From Scenedesmus sp. ARA3 (lineage: Eukaryota; Chlorophyta; Chlorophyceae; Sphaeropleales; Scenedesmaceae), in NCBI GenBank assembly GCA_004335835.1, contig RWJK01001753.1, positions 1-64,000 of the forward strand: a DNA stretch of 64,000 bases, given 5' to 3'. The position numbers and the translations under genes were made by a program. Position 1 is the stretch's first letter. Each line of letters begins with the position of its first letter. The notes below the pieces were generated by a model. The model did no database searches. It had not been told where the DNA came from and worked only from the letters and a program-made list of their open reading frames with translations. Below, piece by piece: positions 35,202 to 47,076 of the stretch.

Positions 35202-36410
35202 ATGGACAGCAGGGGCTCGTCCAGGCCAGAGTCGCGGGCCAGCCAGTACAGCAGCGTCTCCGCTTCTGTCAAACATCAGAGCACTGAGCAGCTTCTGTCG
35301 TACATTGCGAAATCAAACAACACGATAGTGAGTGACTCTAGCTGTCCAGCGTCCTCACCTAACAACTGCTGCTGGCTGGGCGTTGTTGCTGCCATCGACC
35401 AGAAACCGTTTGCAAACATCTAGGAGCACATCACATGCCGAACTGAGGTCCATATATCACCTTCGGACCAGGCTTGAGCACCAGAAGTGCACTATGAAGC
35501 ACAGACTAGCTGCCAACTGTACTGCACATGGCAACCAGCTACTGGCTGCCAGTGCTGGTAATATCCGATAGTTTGGCAGCCAGTATGCACACTCACCAAC
35601 ACGTTTACGTTTACTTACGCAGAAACTGCTTCAAGAAGAGCTGCACAACACCTCACAGTTTGCCATTCAGCTCAGCCGCAAGTATGAAGCGAAGCGTGCT
35701 GAGCGGGACCAGGTCATTAAGCAGCTGCAGGGCCAGCAGAGGTACGCTGCAGTCAGCGCCAGGCTGAAAGCATCCTTGCTTTTAGCGCTGAACCTGATTC
35801 CTGTTTTCTAATACTCCAATATGCTACGTCTAGGTGCTTGTAAGTGCCTGCTAGCTTGCCACACTGAAGCTGTCAACAGCTGTGCGTGCCTGTTCCCACT
35901 GTAGCAGCCTGAACAGTTGTGACGCCTGATGCCACTGACGGACGCCTGTCCTGCAGGCACACTGAGAAGCAGCTGGCGCAGCTGCAGGTGCTGGCCGACC
36001 ATATGGTGCAGCACTGCAGCCGCAGAGACATGCCGGCTGCAGTGGCAGCAATCGTGTCAGGTGAGCAAGGAGCGTGCTATCTCCACATCCGTACCGTCAG
36101 CCGTCGCAGTTACTGATGCAATTGCTGTCCATAACTGCTATCATCAGTGCTGCTGAGGCCTTATACAAGGCCGCATGTAATCGCATCAGCGTAACTGCTG
36201 CAGCTCACCGTCAGCCTTGCTTCCCTTGGCTGCATTGCTGCTTCTTGCAGAGTTTGCTACACCAGCAGCAGTAGCGGCGGCAGTAGCAGCAGGCAACCTA
36301 CAGCCTCTACCCACCCCTGCGCATGGCCAGGCAGCAGCTGCAGCTGACGCTGCTTCACAGCTCCCCGGCAAACAACACCAGCTCAAAGGAGGGAGAGCAG
36401 ATGCTAAATC

Positions 36411-36450
<40 letters not shown>

Positions 36451-37473
36451 GGGAGGATGCACAGTGGAGAGGCTGCAGTAGGTAGCCAGAGCCACAGTAG
36501 TCACAGCACTGATGCTGTGGCTGCTGAAGAGCAGCAGCAGCAGGCGCACGGCAGCAGCAGCAGCAGCAGCCGGCTGCTCAGCAGAAGCCGCGGCGCAAGT
36601 TTCCTGGCCAAAATGGAGCAGCAGCAGCAACAGCAGCAGCAGTGTCCACAGCTGCAGCAGCAGCCAACTGGTGAAGGCTGCCGAGGCACAGTGCATGGGC
36701 ATGGCGCTAGCAGCCAATCACGCAGCAGCAGGGAAGCTCATTCCAGCATGTTCGCTGGGAGGAACTCAGCTGTCGCCGCCGCCGCAGCAGCAGCAGCAGG
36801 TGTTGTTCAGCCTGGCCAGTCTGCTGACCATGCAGTGCAGCTGGGCAGTCAAACATCCATCAGCAGGAGCAGCAGGAGCACCAGCAGGGAGTCAAACAGC
36901 AGCGCAGCACTCAGCGAGCGCAGCAGGAGCAGGCAGCACAGCTCTGCGCTGGAAGCTATGGCGGCAGCTGCCGCAGCGGCAGCAGCGGCTGCAGCAGAAG
37001 CAGAGGCTAGGCTGTCCAGCAGTGCACAGAAGCCACCCGCCCGTGGCCTCTCTGCACCAGTAGCCACAGATGCAATGTTCAGCAGCAGCTCCCCTGCAGA
37101 ACAGCATGCTCCTGTCCAGCAGCAGCAGCAGCAGATAGCCAGCAGCAGCAGTCCACACCCCTTCATTCGCACACAGTCTCGGCGGCTGTTCTGCACACCC
37201 GCCAGCCCTCCTCCTCCTGCTGCTGCTGCTGCTGCTGCTGCTGGACATCCCGCTGCTGAAGCCAGCGCTGCTGCTGCTGCTGCTGCTGCTGCTGAGCCCA
37301 GCAGCCCTGCTGCAGCTGCCTTTGGCAGCCCCTACAGCAGCTGCAGGTCCAGCTACAGCAGCATGCACAGCGCCGGCAGCCGCAGCACATACGCCAGCCA
37401 GGGCTCTCTCACAGCAGCAGCCAGCTCAGCAGCACTACTAGAGCCAGACAGCCCAGCAGCACCAACGCCTAGC

Positions 37474-37510
<37 letters not shown>

Positions 37511-40250
37511 GGAGCTCACCTAGGAGGTTGAGTCCTCGAGTCAGTCCACGGCGCATCAGCCCACGCGGCACCCACAGCAGCAGGATGAGTGCTGCACCCA
37601 CGCCCCGCAGCCTGGCAACTCCCCTAGCAGCAGCAGCAGCAGCAGAGCCACAGGCTGCTGCTGACAAGGCAGCAGCAGCTGCTGAAAAGCCCGCGCCTGC
37701 ACACTCACAGCAGGCTGCTGCTGCTGATGTCAGTGAGCACGCTGGCAGCAAAAAGCAGCAGCGTCAGCAGCGCAAGAAGCAGCTGCAGAAGCAGCAGCAG
37801 AAGCAGCGGCAGCAGCACAAGCATGATGATGCAAAAGCTGACGCGGTTGCGCTCAGCCGCTCAGCCAGCCAGCTGCCATCAGCCATTGACGGCAGCAGGT
37901 CAAGTGACAGCAGCAGCAGCAGCAGCAGCGACATGCAGGAAGCGCAACCTCCTCAGGGTGACACCAGTCATGCCACATCTTACTTAGGCATGGTTGGAGG
38001 TGCACTGACCAACCTGGCAGCATCCGCCTCGCATGCCTCAAAGGCAGCTGCAGTGGCAGTCATGGAGGCCCTGCCCAGCTCCCCTTTCAACAGCTCAGGG
38101 GGCGCAGCTCCGCAGGGCAATACCGGCAACAGCAGCAAGGCTTCACGGCTGGCATCAAGGCCCCGTAGCACGCCGGCAGCAGCTGCAGCATCAGAGGCGC
38201 AGCAGCAGCAGCAGCAGCTTGACCGCAGCTGTGAGCTGTCATTGGTGGGCAATGTGCCTGCTGTTTCAAAGGAGAACAGCAGCGGCGCAAGCAGCAGCAG
38301 TACAACCGACAGTGCCAGCAGCAGCGAGTCTGGCGACAGCAGCAGCAGCAGCAGCAGTGAGGAGGGTGAAGATGACAGCCCCACGCCAGCCCTGTTTGCC
38401 AGGGCAGCCAGCGGCAGCTTCTCTGCAGGTGGCAGCGCTGCTGCTACTGCTGCTGCTGCTGCCAGCTGCAGCTTCTCACTCTGGGGCAGCCCCAGCCTCT
38501 TCCAGACAGACCCACAGCAGCAGCAGCAGCAGCAGCACCAGCAGCAGCAGCCCCTGTTCTCGCTAGCTCCTGCTGGCGGCGGCAGCAGCAGCAGCACAGC
38601 ACCAGGCCCAGCTGCATTTGGGCTTGGGCAGGGGCCTCAGCAAGCAGCAGCTCAGCAGTTAGACAGGGCAGCACCTGGCTCCCCAGGGCCAGCACGGCGC
38701 AGAGCTGCTGCTGCAAGGAGGCGGCAGCAGGGCGCTACCTCTGCTGCACCGCACCAGCAGCAGCAGCAGCAGCAGCAGGAGTTGGAGAGCCAAGCAGTGG
38801 ATGGTCGCTCGCCTGCATTGCAGGCAGGTACTGCTGTGAGCAGCGGCAATCCAAGCAGCAGCAATACTGCTGGCGCTGGCACTGCTGAGCCAAAGGGTGG
38901 TGGTGGCAGCGGTGCTGGGCCGCGCTCACGCAGCGCTGGCGGCAGCAGCAGGTCTGGCACGCCTCCCCGCCGAGTGCCTGTGCTGACCAAGTGAGTGGCC
39001 GGCGTATCCATAGCAATTACTATAAGATGTAAATCTTTCATGCGCTGCAGCGTTATGCTTTTTGTGTGTGGCCTGAAAATCAGGGCAAAGAAGATGGACC
39101 AACGTGATGTTAGCATTTGTCTCAGGCCTCTGACACGGCGGGCATCCGGCCAGCGCATCCTACACATGTGCTGCCCAGGTGTCCACAGCAGTAGCCTAGG
39201 GCTTGCTCATTCAGCTGCTTTTCCTCATATAAAACTGCTGCTGTGTGAAGTTGCATCCTCCTGATTCTAAGCCCTGCCTGCCTGCCCTGCTGGCGTGCCA
39301 GGTACTTTGCTGGCCGGGCCCAGGGGCTGCCTGAGCAGGAGGCAAAACAAGTGCTGCAGGAGGAGCCATGCAGCGGCAGCAGCAGCAGCAGTGACGGCAG
39401 CGATGCTGAAATCAGCAGCGAGGCAGACTATGAAGATGCCGAGGAGGGCAGCAGCAGGGGCAGCAGCTGCACAGGCGAGGGCCAGCGCAGCGGCGCTGCT
39501 GCTCCATCCGTACAAATACCATCATCATCAGCAGCAGGTGAAGCGGCAGATGCTGCAGCGCAAGACAGCAGCAGGCGCAGCAGCAGCCACGAAGCGGGTG
39601 GCACTCCTCCGCGCAGCCCTGGCTGGGGAGGCTTGCTGACTAGGCTGGCTTCAGTGGGCGGCGCTGCAGCAGCAGCACTGTCCCCTAAGCGCAGGTCAGG
39701 GCCTTGTGTACCACCTTGGGCGGATGGCAGAGCAAGCAACAGTGATGATGCAGGTGACCCACCAGCAGCAGCAGCTGCTGCTGCTGCTGTAGTGCGCAGT
39801 GCATCAGGGTCACCCACACCCAAGCCGAGCATTGCGGTGCATGCAGCAGCTGGTGCTGGTGCGGTTGACGCTGACGGCAGCAGCAGCAGCTCAGATGATG
39901 AGGAGGATGCATCTGCTTCTAGCAGCTGTGATTCTGAGGATGAGGGCAGCACTTGCAGCTCTGACAATGGCCAGGCTGCTGCAGGGCGTGCTGCCCAGGA
40001 ACAAGAGCAGGAAGCCTCAGGCAGCAGCAGCGATAGTGACGCCAGCAGTGGCAGCGGCCGCAGCAGCAGCGCCGGAGGACGTGCTCGTACAAACCCGTTT
40101 GGCGTGCTGCAGTGCAGCGGCAGCGATGATGATGGCAGCTCAGACGGCTCAGATGATGACACTTCCTCTCAGGAGCAAGATACAGGGGAGGGGGACGAAG
40201 AAGAAGAGGAAGGAAGCAGTGGTAGTGAGCAGGAAGAGGAGTCTGATTGA
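35202..40250 (+). CDS. Unknown large Ser/Gln/Ala-rich protein with N-terminal coiled coil and acidic C-terminus
   Basis: No family was recognised. Five exons join in phase to 1345 aa: 35202-35327, 35623-35741, 35957-36060, 36251-38990, 39302-40250. The N-terminal 120 residues form a regular coiled coil (IKLLQEELHNTSQFAIQLSR, KYEAKRAERDQVIKQLQGQQ, HTEKQLAQLQVLADHMVQHC). The large fourth exon is almost entirely runs of Gln, Ser and Ala, with Ser-Arg and Ser-Pro patches (SPRRLSPRVSPRRISPRG). The fifth exon, with KYFAGRAQGLPEQEAKQVL, ends in an acidic Ser/Glu/Asp tail. The SR/SP patches and acidic tail suggest a nuclear or scaffold protein, but this is only inference. Candidate poly(A) signal TGTAA lies at 40534-40538. 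Confidence 0.78.
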
Positions 40251-41039
40251 CGGGCTGATGGGGCGCAGAGCTGGTTTTGCCCTCACTGGTTGAACCTGGC
40301 CGATTTCAATTGGCGTGCAGCATTGTCAGTATTGCTTCCTGCTGCAGTTGCCTTTCGTTGCAGCATTGCGCTCAGAAAGCTTTCAATTTGAGCCAGTTGA
40401 AGTTGACGTGGCCACCATTGTGACGTGGAAATTACTTCTGTACCTTGTTTACAACCATGACGTCATGTTTCGACTCTCACTACCAGCGTGCTGCGCGCTG
40501 TGTAGCCAGACAGCAAGTAGGCGCCAGGGTTGATGTAACATGCTTAACAGGCAGTTGAACTTCAACTATGCTAGTTGGGTACTACAGCTTGATGTGGCTG
40601 TCAGCTGATAGCCTGCAGGCGGGTAACGAGCCCATCATCACGGTGATCATCTATCGTGTTACATTTCAAGCCATGGTAACAATCTCGTCGGCCCCGCACC
40701 CCAATGGAGCGCAAAGAGGAAGGAGAACACGATACAAAGCATGAACCGCTGTCTCGTGAGCGTGATGGCAAGAGCATGCTTACAGGAACTGCTAGGCAGC
40801 TGCTATACTATAGTGGCACTAGGCCATGACTCAGGCCAAGCACACTCTGGCACAACATGCCGCGGATGCGGCAACATCTTGCTGTGTTGCTGGTACTCTT
40901 GCTGCCTGGTCAATTGCACGCAGTGCGCACCAACCAACACAAGCCGCACTGCGGCATGTGGCACATCGCCAGTTGCTAACAAACAAGGCGTACAACGGCG
41001 CTGCAGGCTCCTGGCGGCTGTGCTACATCATCCAACACC
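40251..41039. other. Convergent 3' region
   Basis: It holds the 3' UTRs of the flanking convergent genes. TGTAA lies at 40534 (plus) and TTACA at 40780-40784 (minus, about 255 bases past the downstream stop). No other gene was seen. Confidence 0.45.
40534..40538 (+). terminator. Candidate TGTAA poly(A) signal
   Basis: It lies 284 bases after the stop of the 1345-aa gene. TGTAA is the usual poly(A) signal of chlorophycean algae. No transcript evidence is available. Confidence 0.4.
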
Positions 41040-43012
41040 TCACACCCAAGAGTGTGCTCGCCAGCCCAGCTTCCTCAGGCTGTGAAACAGCTTAAATGCA
41101 TCTGCCAGCTTTTTCTTTTCGTCCACGGTGCCGGCCCAGCCCAGCTGCACCATGGGCTGGAAATTCACATGATATTCCAGGAAGAACTCATCCACCAGGG
41201 CAGCAGCAGCAGCGTCACTGGAGAGGCTTGACAAGATGCTGTTCTCTGCTGCGTAGTTGTCGATGTCCAGCTTGAAGGCGACAAAGTCAGCCGCCTGTGC
41301 AATGGACTTGAGGATGCGCACCTGCAAAAGGTAAAGCAGCAGCACAGCCACAATCTTACCATGGTTGTCAGGGTACCAGTGGGTGCCCTGATGCAGTATA
41401 ACGGGCAGTGACAACTTAATTTGATCATGCCTTGCAAGGCCACATGGTGTGCTATGCTTGGAGCAGCGCCAGATCCTGTACGCTATGCACGCACGCCGTG
41501 TGCCAAGCAGCGCTGCAGTCTCTGCACAGTTCAAGCGATATACTCAGCAGCACCGCAGCGCACTCACCGGGTGTGAGGCGTCGCTGTAGTCTGTGCCTGC
41601 TGGGATGTTGAAGTACTGGTACTTGTGGAACAGCTCCTTGGGCAGCTGCGCAAAGATGGCACTCGGCGGGCTGACTGGCACAGCCTCCCACAGCAGTAGC
41701 CGGTCCATGCTGATGCCGCGCTGCTCATAGCTCCTGCAGCAGCACAGGCAGCAGCACGTAAGGTTAGGTTTTGAACTAAATGGTTGGAATGTGTGCATTT
41801 AGCAGAATGCTGTGCTGTACTGCTGCACAACTGCCACACAGCATATGCCATCCAGCATAGCAAGATGTGCAGCGAGGCCTGCCAGCAGCACCACTATCAG
41901 CTGGCTTGCACTTGCTGCTGCAAGCAGTTAAATGCATTTTAGGGCTCGCTAACACCCAGGCTGCTCCTGCAAGCACTAATAGGGCTGTTCCTGCAAGTAC
42001 ATCAGGGCTGCTCCTGCAAGCACATCAGGGCTGCTCCTGCAAGCGCAACAGGGCTGCTCCTGCAAGCACATCAGGGCTGCTCCTGCAAGCACAACAGGGC
42101 TGCTCCTGCAAGCACAACAGGTATGCTCCTGCAAGCACGTCAGCACAGTGAACCAGGGACCGTCTCCCATGCCTTCTCTGCTTCTTGCGATCTCGCTGAC
42201 TGTGTCATGTTGGTGTTGCAGCTCAGCGGCTGCCCCGCCACTCACACAACTTGGAAGGTAATCAAGCCGCTGATTCACCCGCCCCACCACTGACTCGCCC
42301 ACCTGTAGAACCATGCCTGCCCAATTGAGTTGGGGCGAGCCTCCCAGCGGGTGGCACCTAAGTCCATGTAAATGGCCTGGCAGCTCCTGTTGTGGCATGG
42401 CTCATCATTGCCATCAGCAGCTTGAGCACGCAGCGGCAGCGCATCCTTCTGGTTTGCAATCAGCAGGTAGCCCCTGTCAAAGAGGTCAGCCCCCATGCCG
42501 CAAAGTGCATGCGGGTGGCGCAGGCCATGTGCGAGCGGCTCTATCCATGTTGTGATCACTTCTGGCTGCTGCTGCCCGGGGCAGGTTGTGGCGGTGATGA
42601 ACTTGGAAAACACTTCTGGATCGTACTGGATTCCCTGCTTGCCAGCCCCTTCAGCAGCTAGTGTGTCCAGCCAGATCTTGGTCCACTGCTGCTGCTGTGC
42701 TGACTTGACTGTTTCGCAGAAGCTGTCCTGCCATGTTGCAACGCTGTCTAGCCATGCCTGCTCAAATGCCGATGATATGTAGGTTGTCTGTGTTGTGCAT
42801 GGCTGCTGCTGCTGCTGTTTGCCGCCTGCAGCGCGCCCGGCTGCTTTGAGGCTGACACTGATGCTGTCATTGCTGGCTGCTGCTGCACATCGCTCCACCC
42901 CTGGTGAGCTGTACAGAAAAGTCACCAAGGTGATGACACACACTGCCAGTGCCACCTGGTACATGCGCACAGCAGGGCTACGGCCTGGCTGTGTGGATAT
43001 AGGCAGCTTCAT
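41040..43012 (-). CDS. Unknown type II membrane protein, possible FkbM/SAM-methyltransferase-like or glycan-related
   Basis: Three exons join in phase to 385 aa: 43012-42303, 41733-41568, 41321-41040. A short basic N-terminus and one membrane helix (VALAVCVITLVTFLY, about 20-34) suggest a Golgi/ER type II protein. The lumenal part has cysteines and marks such as PHALCGMGADLFDRGYLLIA, YMDLGATRWE, SMDRLLLWEAVPVSPPS, FVAFKLDIDN and VDEFFLEYHVNF, ending in KLGWRAHSWV. DLGA, EA and KLDID recall the Rossmann-like order in FkbM-type methyltransferases, and similar uncharacterised proteins occur in algae and stramenopiles as far as I recall. No enzyme activity can be assigned. Intron 1 holds a 23-bp minisatellite. 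Confidence 0.72.
41958..42141. repeat. 23-bp minisatellite, eight copies
   Basis: Eight head-to-tail copies of a 23-bp unit (consensus begins AGGGCTGCTCCTGCAAGCAC) lie in an intron of the type II membrane gene. The first and last copies are the most divergent. There are no spacers between copies. Confidence 0.93.
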
Positions 43013-43750
43013 GACTGCAAGACTGTTCGGTGTAGGCTGGTTGCTGCAGCCTCCAGGCCCAGTCCGTAGACGTTGCCAAACTGTGCTAGCACCGGCTCAA
43101 CCGCACAGCAGCTGACTTGAGCTGTCCCTGCATGTGTACAGAGCAGTTGGCAGAGGCGATCTGAGCTAAGACGGATTGCAGGTGGTCCTGAGCGGTCCTG
43201 AACGGAGCAATGACATTGCTGGGAGTTCGACACACCTACTATCTTCTCCCATCAACAGCCTGATTGTTCAAGCCCGTGTTGGTTGCGTTGTGTTCTGCAG
43301 GACATATAAGTCACACGCCTGACGTGCACAGCAGGGGTCATTCAGATTATCAATCAGCAGCATCTTTGCTCCGTCTGCAGTTGAGCTGAACAAACTGCCA
43401 TGCGTCGGGCGTCTTGTTGCTCACCTTTTGCTGCCGACCGTCAAGCTTTGTGTGTGACGCTTGACTAGCACACCTACGCTCCCAGACAAAGTAAAGCAAT
43501 TGCAACAAATATGTGCGCGTCGAAATGATGTTTCAGTTGATCGCGCACTGTTCACCCGTGGTTCCGCCAAAGTCCTTGTTACCTTGGACGGAGCGGTTGT
43601 ACACAGAGATTTCCGTTCGCCAATTTGAGCAGCGCATTACATACTTTTCAGCGTAGTGGTCCAGCCGTACGCCGTTTCCAAGGCAGCCTTGCCGTGCTGG
43701 TCAACTGACGAACTTCGAAATACCAGACTGAACAGCAAGCACGGACGACC
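43013..43750. other. Intergenic, tandem minus-strand genes
   Basis: It contains the promoter of the type II membrane gene and the 3' UTR of CSN8. TTACA at 43637-43641 (minus-strand TGTAA) is 110 bases past the CSN8 stop and is a good poly(A) candidate. No ORF is supported. Confidence 0.45.
43637..43641 (-). terminator. Candidate TGTAA poly(A) signal of CSN8
   Basis: It lies 110 bases downstream of the CSN8 stop on the minus strand, a typical distance in chlorophycean genes. Confidence 0.45.
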
Positions 43751-44515
43751 TCAGCTCTCTAGGTGCACCATGTACTGCGCAAGCTGCCGCAGGTTCTCAT
43801 AGCCCTCCAGGTCAACGTCTGCCGCCTGTTGCAGCGCTGTGTGGTACATGCCGCTCTCCATGTCCTGCTTCCAGCCCGCTGGCTCCACCAGGTGCGCCAC
43901 CTCGCCCTCACTCACGCCCAGCAGCAGCGCTGCCTTGGCTGGGGACAGCAGCGAGTAGCCCTCGCTGAGCAGCGCCAGCATGTCGCTGCGCGTCTTGGCC
44001 ACCAGCGCGTCAACAAAGGGCCGCACCTGCGCCAAGCATGCGGCAGCGGGAGCCCAAGCCATTACAATGCCGCTGTACTGTACCCATTCAACATCACACG
44101 GCAGTGTTTCATCTGACAGCTGCTGCTGCTGCTGCTGCTCCTTCTGGCGATGCCAGCAACCTGTTCACCCAAGCCGATCAGTGATACTGTCCCTGTAGTG
44201 CAGTGCACCACGCCTCCTGCTGCAGGACCGCTGCAAGCAGTGCTGCATAGGGATTGCCAATACTCTGCTGATGTTGCTGCCAGCACTGCTGCTGGTGCTC
44301 TTGAGGTGCACAGCTGCCGCCACTGCTAGGCACTACTGCTGTTGCTCCTGCAGGTGCACAGGCGCCGCCACTGCCGGGCACTAGTGATGCTGCAGCTGCC
44401 TCCCACCTGTGGGCTCCACTGGTAGCCCTGCAGCGCCTGCCAGATGCCCTGGTAGTGCTGGTTCCAAAAGTACTGCAGCAGCCGCCACACAGCATCCAGC
44501 TCAGGGTTGGCCTGC

Positions 44516-44600
<85 letters not shown>

Positions 44601-45461
44601 GAGCACATGCACAAGAGCAACACGCAAGGATGTCTTGCCAAGCGAGGAAGCTACTGCAGGCATCTGCTGCTGTTGTGGCCGCTGTGGCAGCAGCAAGAAG
44701 TGCAGCTGGCACAAGAAAATGCAGCTGGCACTTGATGCAGATGTTGTGTGCAGATTGCGCAGCGGCTGATGCCACAGGCTGTGCATTGCTTTGACAAGCC
44801 TCTTGCTGACACATTTACTGATCCAAATGTAGGGATTGTGCGCTGCGCTACTATCTGGCGGACTAGCAGAAAACATGAGTGCTGAACAGCAGTGCCAGCA
44901 GCGGCATGGTCTGCTGCCCGTCTGGTAGCGAGTGCTGCGATCTGCTGCGCTTGCTTAGCAAGCCGCGCTTGCTGCACTGCTGTTCAGCTGCTGCAGCTAC
45001 CACAGCACTCACCCGCTTCACGTCAATAGGCAGGCGCTTCCACAGGAAACGAGCATCCTCCCTGCAACAGCAGGAGTTGTGCAGAAAAACTACTGGGATC
45101 TGACACAGCACACATGCGCTGTTGCATGTGCAGCTGCATGCGAGGGCGGCAGCTGAAGATCAGCACTGCTTCGCATGGTGGATCTTGCCTTTCCAACCAC
45201 TTACAGCTGCTGGTTATACATCAGCCCTAGAAGATGTAGTGTGTGCGGCCACTGGTTGAGCACGTCTGGGTTGCTGGACTGCAAGGGCACATCCAGCAGC
45301 AGAGTAAGGCCTCTGCACATCGCCCGCGAACTGTACATAGTCTGATATGGATGTGTTATGTGTACCTCCAGCTCTGCTGCGTCTAGTATAGGGGCTACGC
45401 TGTCATATTGTTGGTTTGCTAAAGCAGACTGTAGTGCTGCTTCTACTGCTGGATTAGCCAT
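43751..45461 (-). CDS. CSN8: COP9 signalosome subunit 8 (CSN8)
   Basis: PCI-domain subunit of the COP9 signalosome, which removes NEDD8/RUB from cullin-RING ubiquitin ligases. Five exons join in phase to 199 aa, nearly the length of Arabidopsis CSN8: 45461-45366, 45278-45205, 45061-45013, 44511-44407, 44026-43751. Family marks run in order: VLNQWPHTLHLLGLMYNQQ, EDARFLWKRLPIDVK, AVWRLLQYFWNQHYQGIW then QALQGYQWSP, the PCI segment LLSEGYSLLSPAKAALLLGV, and the C-terminal helix ENLRQLAQYMVHLES. Introns are much longer than exons. The intron before exon 4 (sense strand) ends in 27 CTG units directly ahead of its acceptor. Confidence 0.93.
44293..44387. repeat. About 48-bp tandem duplication in the last CSN8 intron
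   Basis: Two diverged copies (about 44293-44337 and 44341-44387) share GGTGCACAG, CGCCGCCACTGC and GGGCACTA or AGGCACTA. Neither copy contains known exon sequence. Confidence 0.65.
44518..44599 (+). repeat. (CAG)27 tract, longest triplet repeat in the window
   Basis: Eighty-two uninterrupted bases of CAG on the plus strand read as CTG in the CSN8 pre-mRNA. The tract ends 6 bases before the 3' splice site at 44511, so it occupies the polypyrimidine-tract position. The open frames through it (poly-Ala, poly-Cys, poly-Ser) are artefacts. Confidence 0.97.
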
Positions 45462-46041
45462 CCCAACGACACAGGAGCTGCAGCTAAGTTTTGATCAGTT
45501 GTATAGCAACACGTCAGCGGCAACTATGCAACGATCAAGAGCGTGCTGGTAGGCAAAGGTTCAATCAGGTGTTCAGTGCAAGACATGCAGCAGATAACGA
45601 ACGCTGGACAAGAAGACAATAAAAAAACTTGGATCACAAGTTTACTGATACATATTGTCGAGGAGCAGCGGCTTGGGCATGCGAGTGACAAGGCTGGTGA
45701 CAAGTGACTGTACCTCAGCTCGTCCTGCCATGTACAGGTCGCGCCCTAGCCCCTTCTGCGAGGCTAGCGGGCATCACAGTTGATTCTGGGGTCATCTTAA
45801 GACAACAGCTACGGACAACACGGCAATCTGCTGCAGACACATCACCATCTCTTGCTGCTCCAGACCCCTGGAACACAAACCAGCACTGCTGCAGTGCAGT
45901 GCTTGCAGTGCAATCCCAACCACGACACGCTGCTAGCATCTAGCTATTGCTATTCTCCTGGACGCTGCTTTTCGCAGCTGCAACACGGGCACACTCAGTG
46001 CGCAAGCGCAGCAGAGGGCAGTGCAGGCAGTGTAGCACAGC
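45462..46041. promoter_or_regulatory. Divergent promoter region, CSN8 / ankyrin gene
   Basis: About 580 bp separate the two divergent starts. No motif was identified with confidence. Confidence 0.45.
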
Positions 46042-46587
46042 ATGCAGGGCGCGCCAGCACCGCCAGACAGGAACAGCCTGATCCTGGCACTGGCCAGAGA
46101 CAACAGGCCAGATGACCTGCAGAAAGCCATTGACGCAGGCATACCTGTCAGCTACGCCAACAGGGTGAGTGCTTGTCCACTGCATGCGCCAGCTTCCTGG
46201 ATGGCCAGCAGCAGGGTGTCCATGCTGGCCTAGCAAGGCTCCGGTTCCCTACTGCAAGTGCTGGGCTTTGCAGTTACTTCCTTGATATGTGTCAATGGTG
46301 TTGCAACATAATCTGTGCAGATGGGCCAGACAGCGATGCATGTGGCTGCGCTGTGGGGCCACCAGGAGGCAATCAAGGTGCTGGTGGCAAACGGGGCAGA
46401 CGTGAAGGCAACCAACAGCAGGTACATGTGCACAGCATCACAGCAGATTGCTTGTGTAATGGCTGACGCTGTTGACAGTGGCCAAGCTGTGCTTGCTCCC
46501 AGCTTGAGGGCTGAGCAGCAAGTCAAGTGAAAGCTGGAGGGGAAACAGCACATGACAGCACAGGCCTGACAATCGGCCAGCGGCGGC

Positions 46588-46624
<37 letters not shown>

Positions 46625-47042
46625 CGGTGCTCAGCCTTGGCAGTACAGCCACAGGCAGCGCCAGCAACAGAGGCTTCGGTGGTGTGACTCAGACATGCTA
46701 GTATATTGTCTGGTGTGTTGCTGCTGAAAGTCATTGCTGCTGCTTGAGGACATCTTCTGTGGCTGTGTGTGTCTTGCAGAGGCACTACTCCGCTGCACTT
46801 TGCAGCTGCTGCCAAGAGCAACGCGCTGGCTGTGTGCCAGCTGCTGCTGCAACATGGCGCAGACCCAAACCAAGCAGGTGACCAGAGCAACAACTGATGC
46901 TGCGACGGGGAACCTGCACTTCAACACATCCTGCATGGAGCAAATGCAAGCAGGCTGCACTCTAGCAACAGCAGCATGCCGTCTATCTTGCAACAACCAG
47001 CAACAGCGTGCAGCGCCCTCACCAATTGTCTGTTGCCTCCTC

Positions 47043-47076
<34 letters not shown>

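Noticed and set aside
35024..35272. Minus-strand ORF (82 aa) starting MTEAETLLYWLARDSGL
   Set aside because: It overlaps exon 1 of the plus-strand gene, whose exon chain is phase-consistent. No homology or partner exon was found, though a short antisense gene cannot be fully excluded.
36409..39167. Several antisense ORFs over the 1345-aa gene
   Set aside because: They are Cys/Leu/Ala mirror frames of sense CAG/AGC repeats.
41958..42141. Possible CRISPR-like array (regular 23-bp repeats)
   Set aside because: Repeats are directly head to tail with no spacers, in a eukaryotic intron, so it is a minisatellite.
44178..44876. Minus-strand ORF of 232 aa with a long poly-Ala run, and other poly-Ser/Cys/Leu frames over 44518-44599
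   Set aside because: They are open only because a triplet repeat has no stops. The real CSN8 exons use other coordinates and this part is intron.
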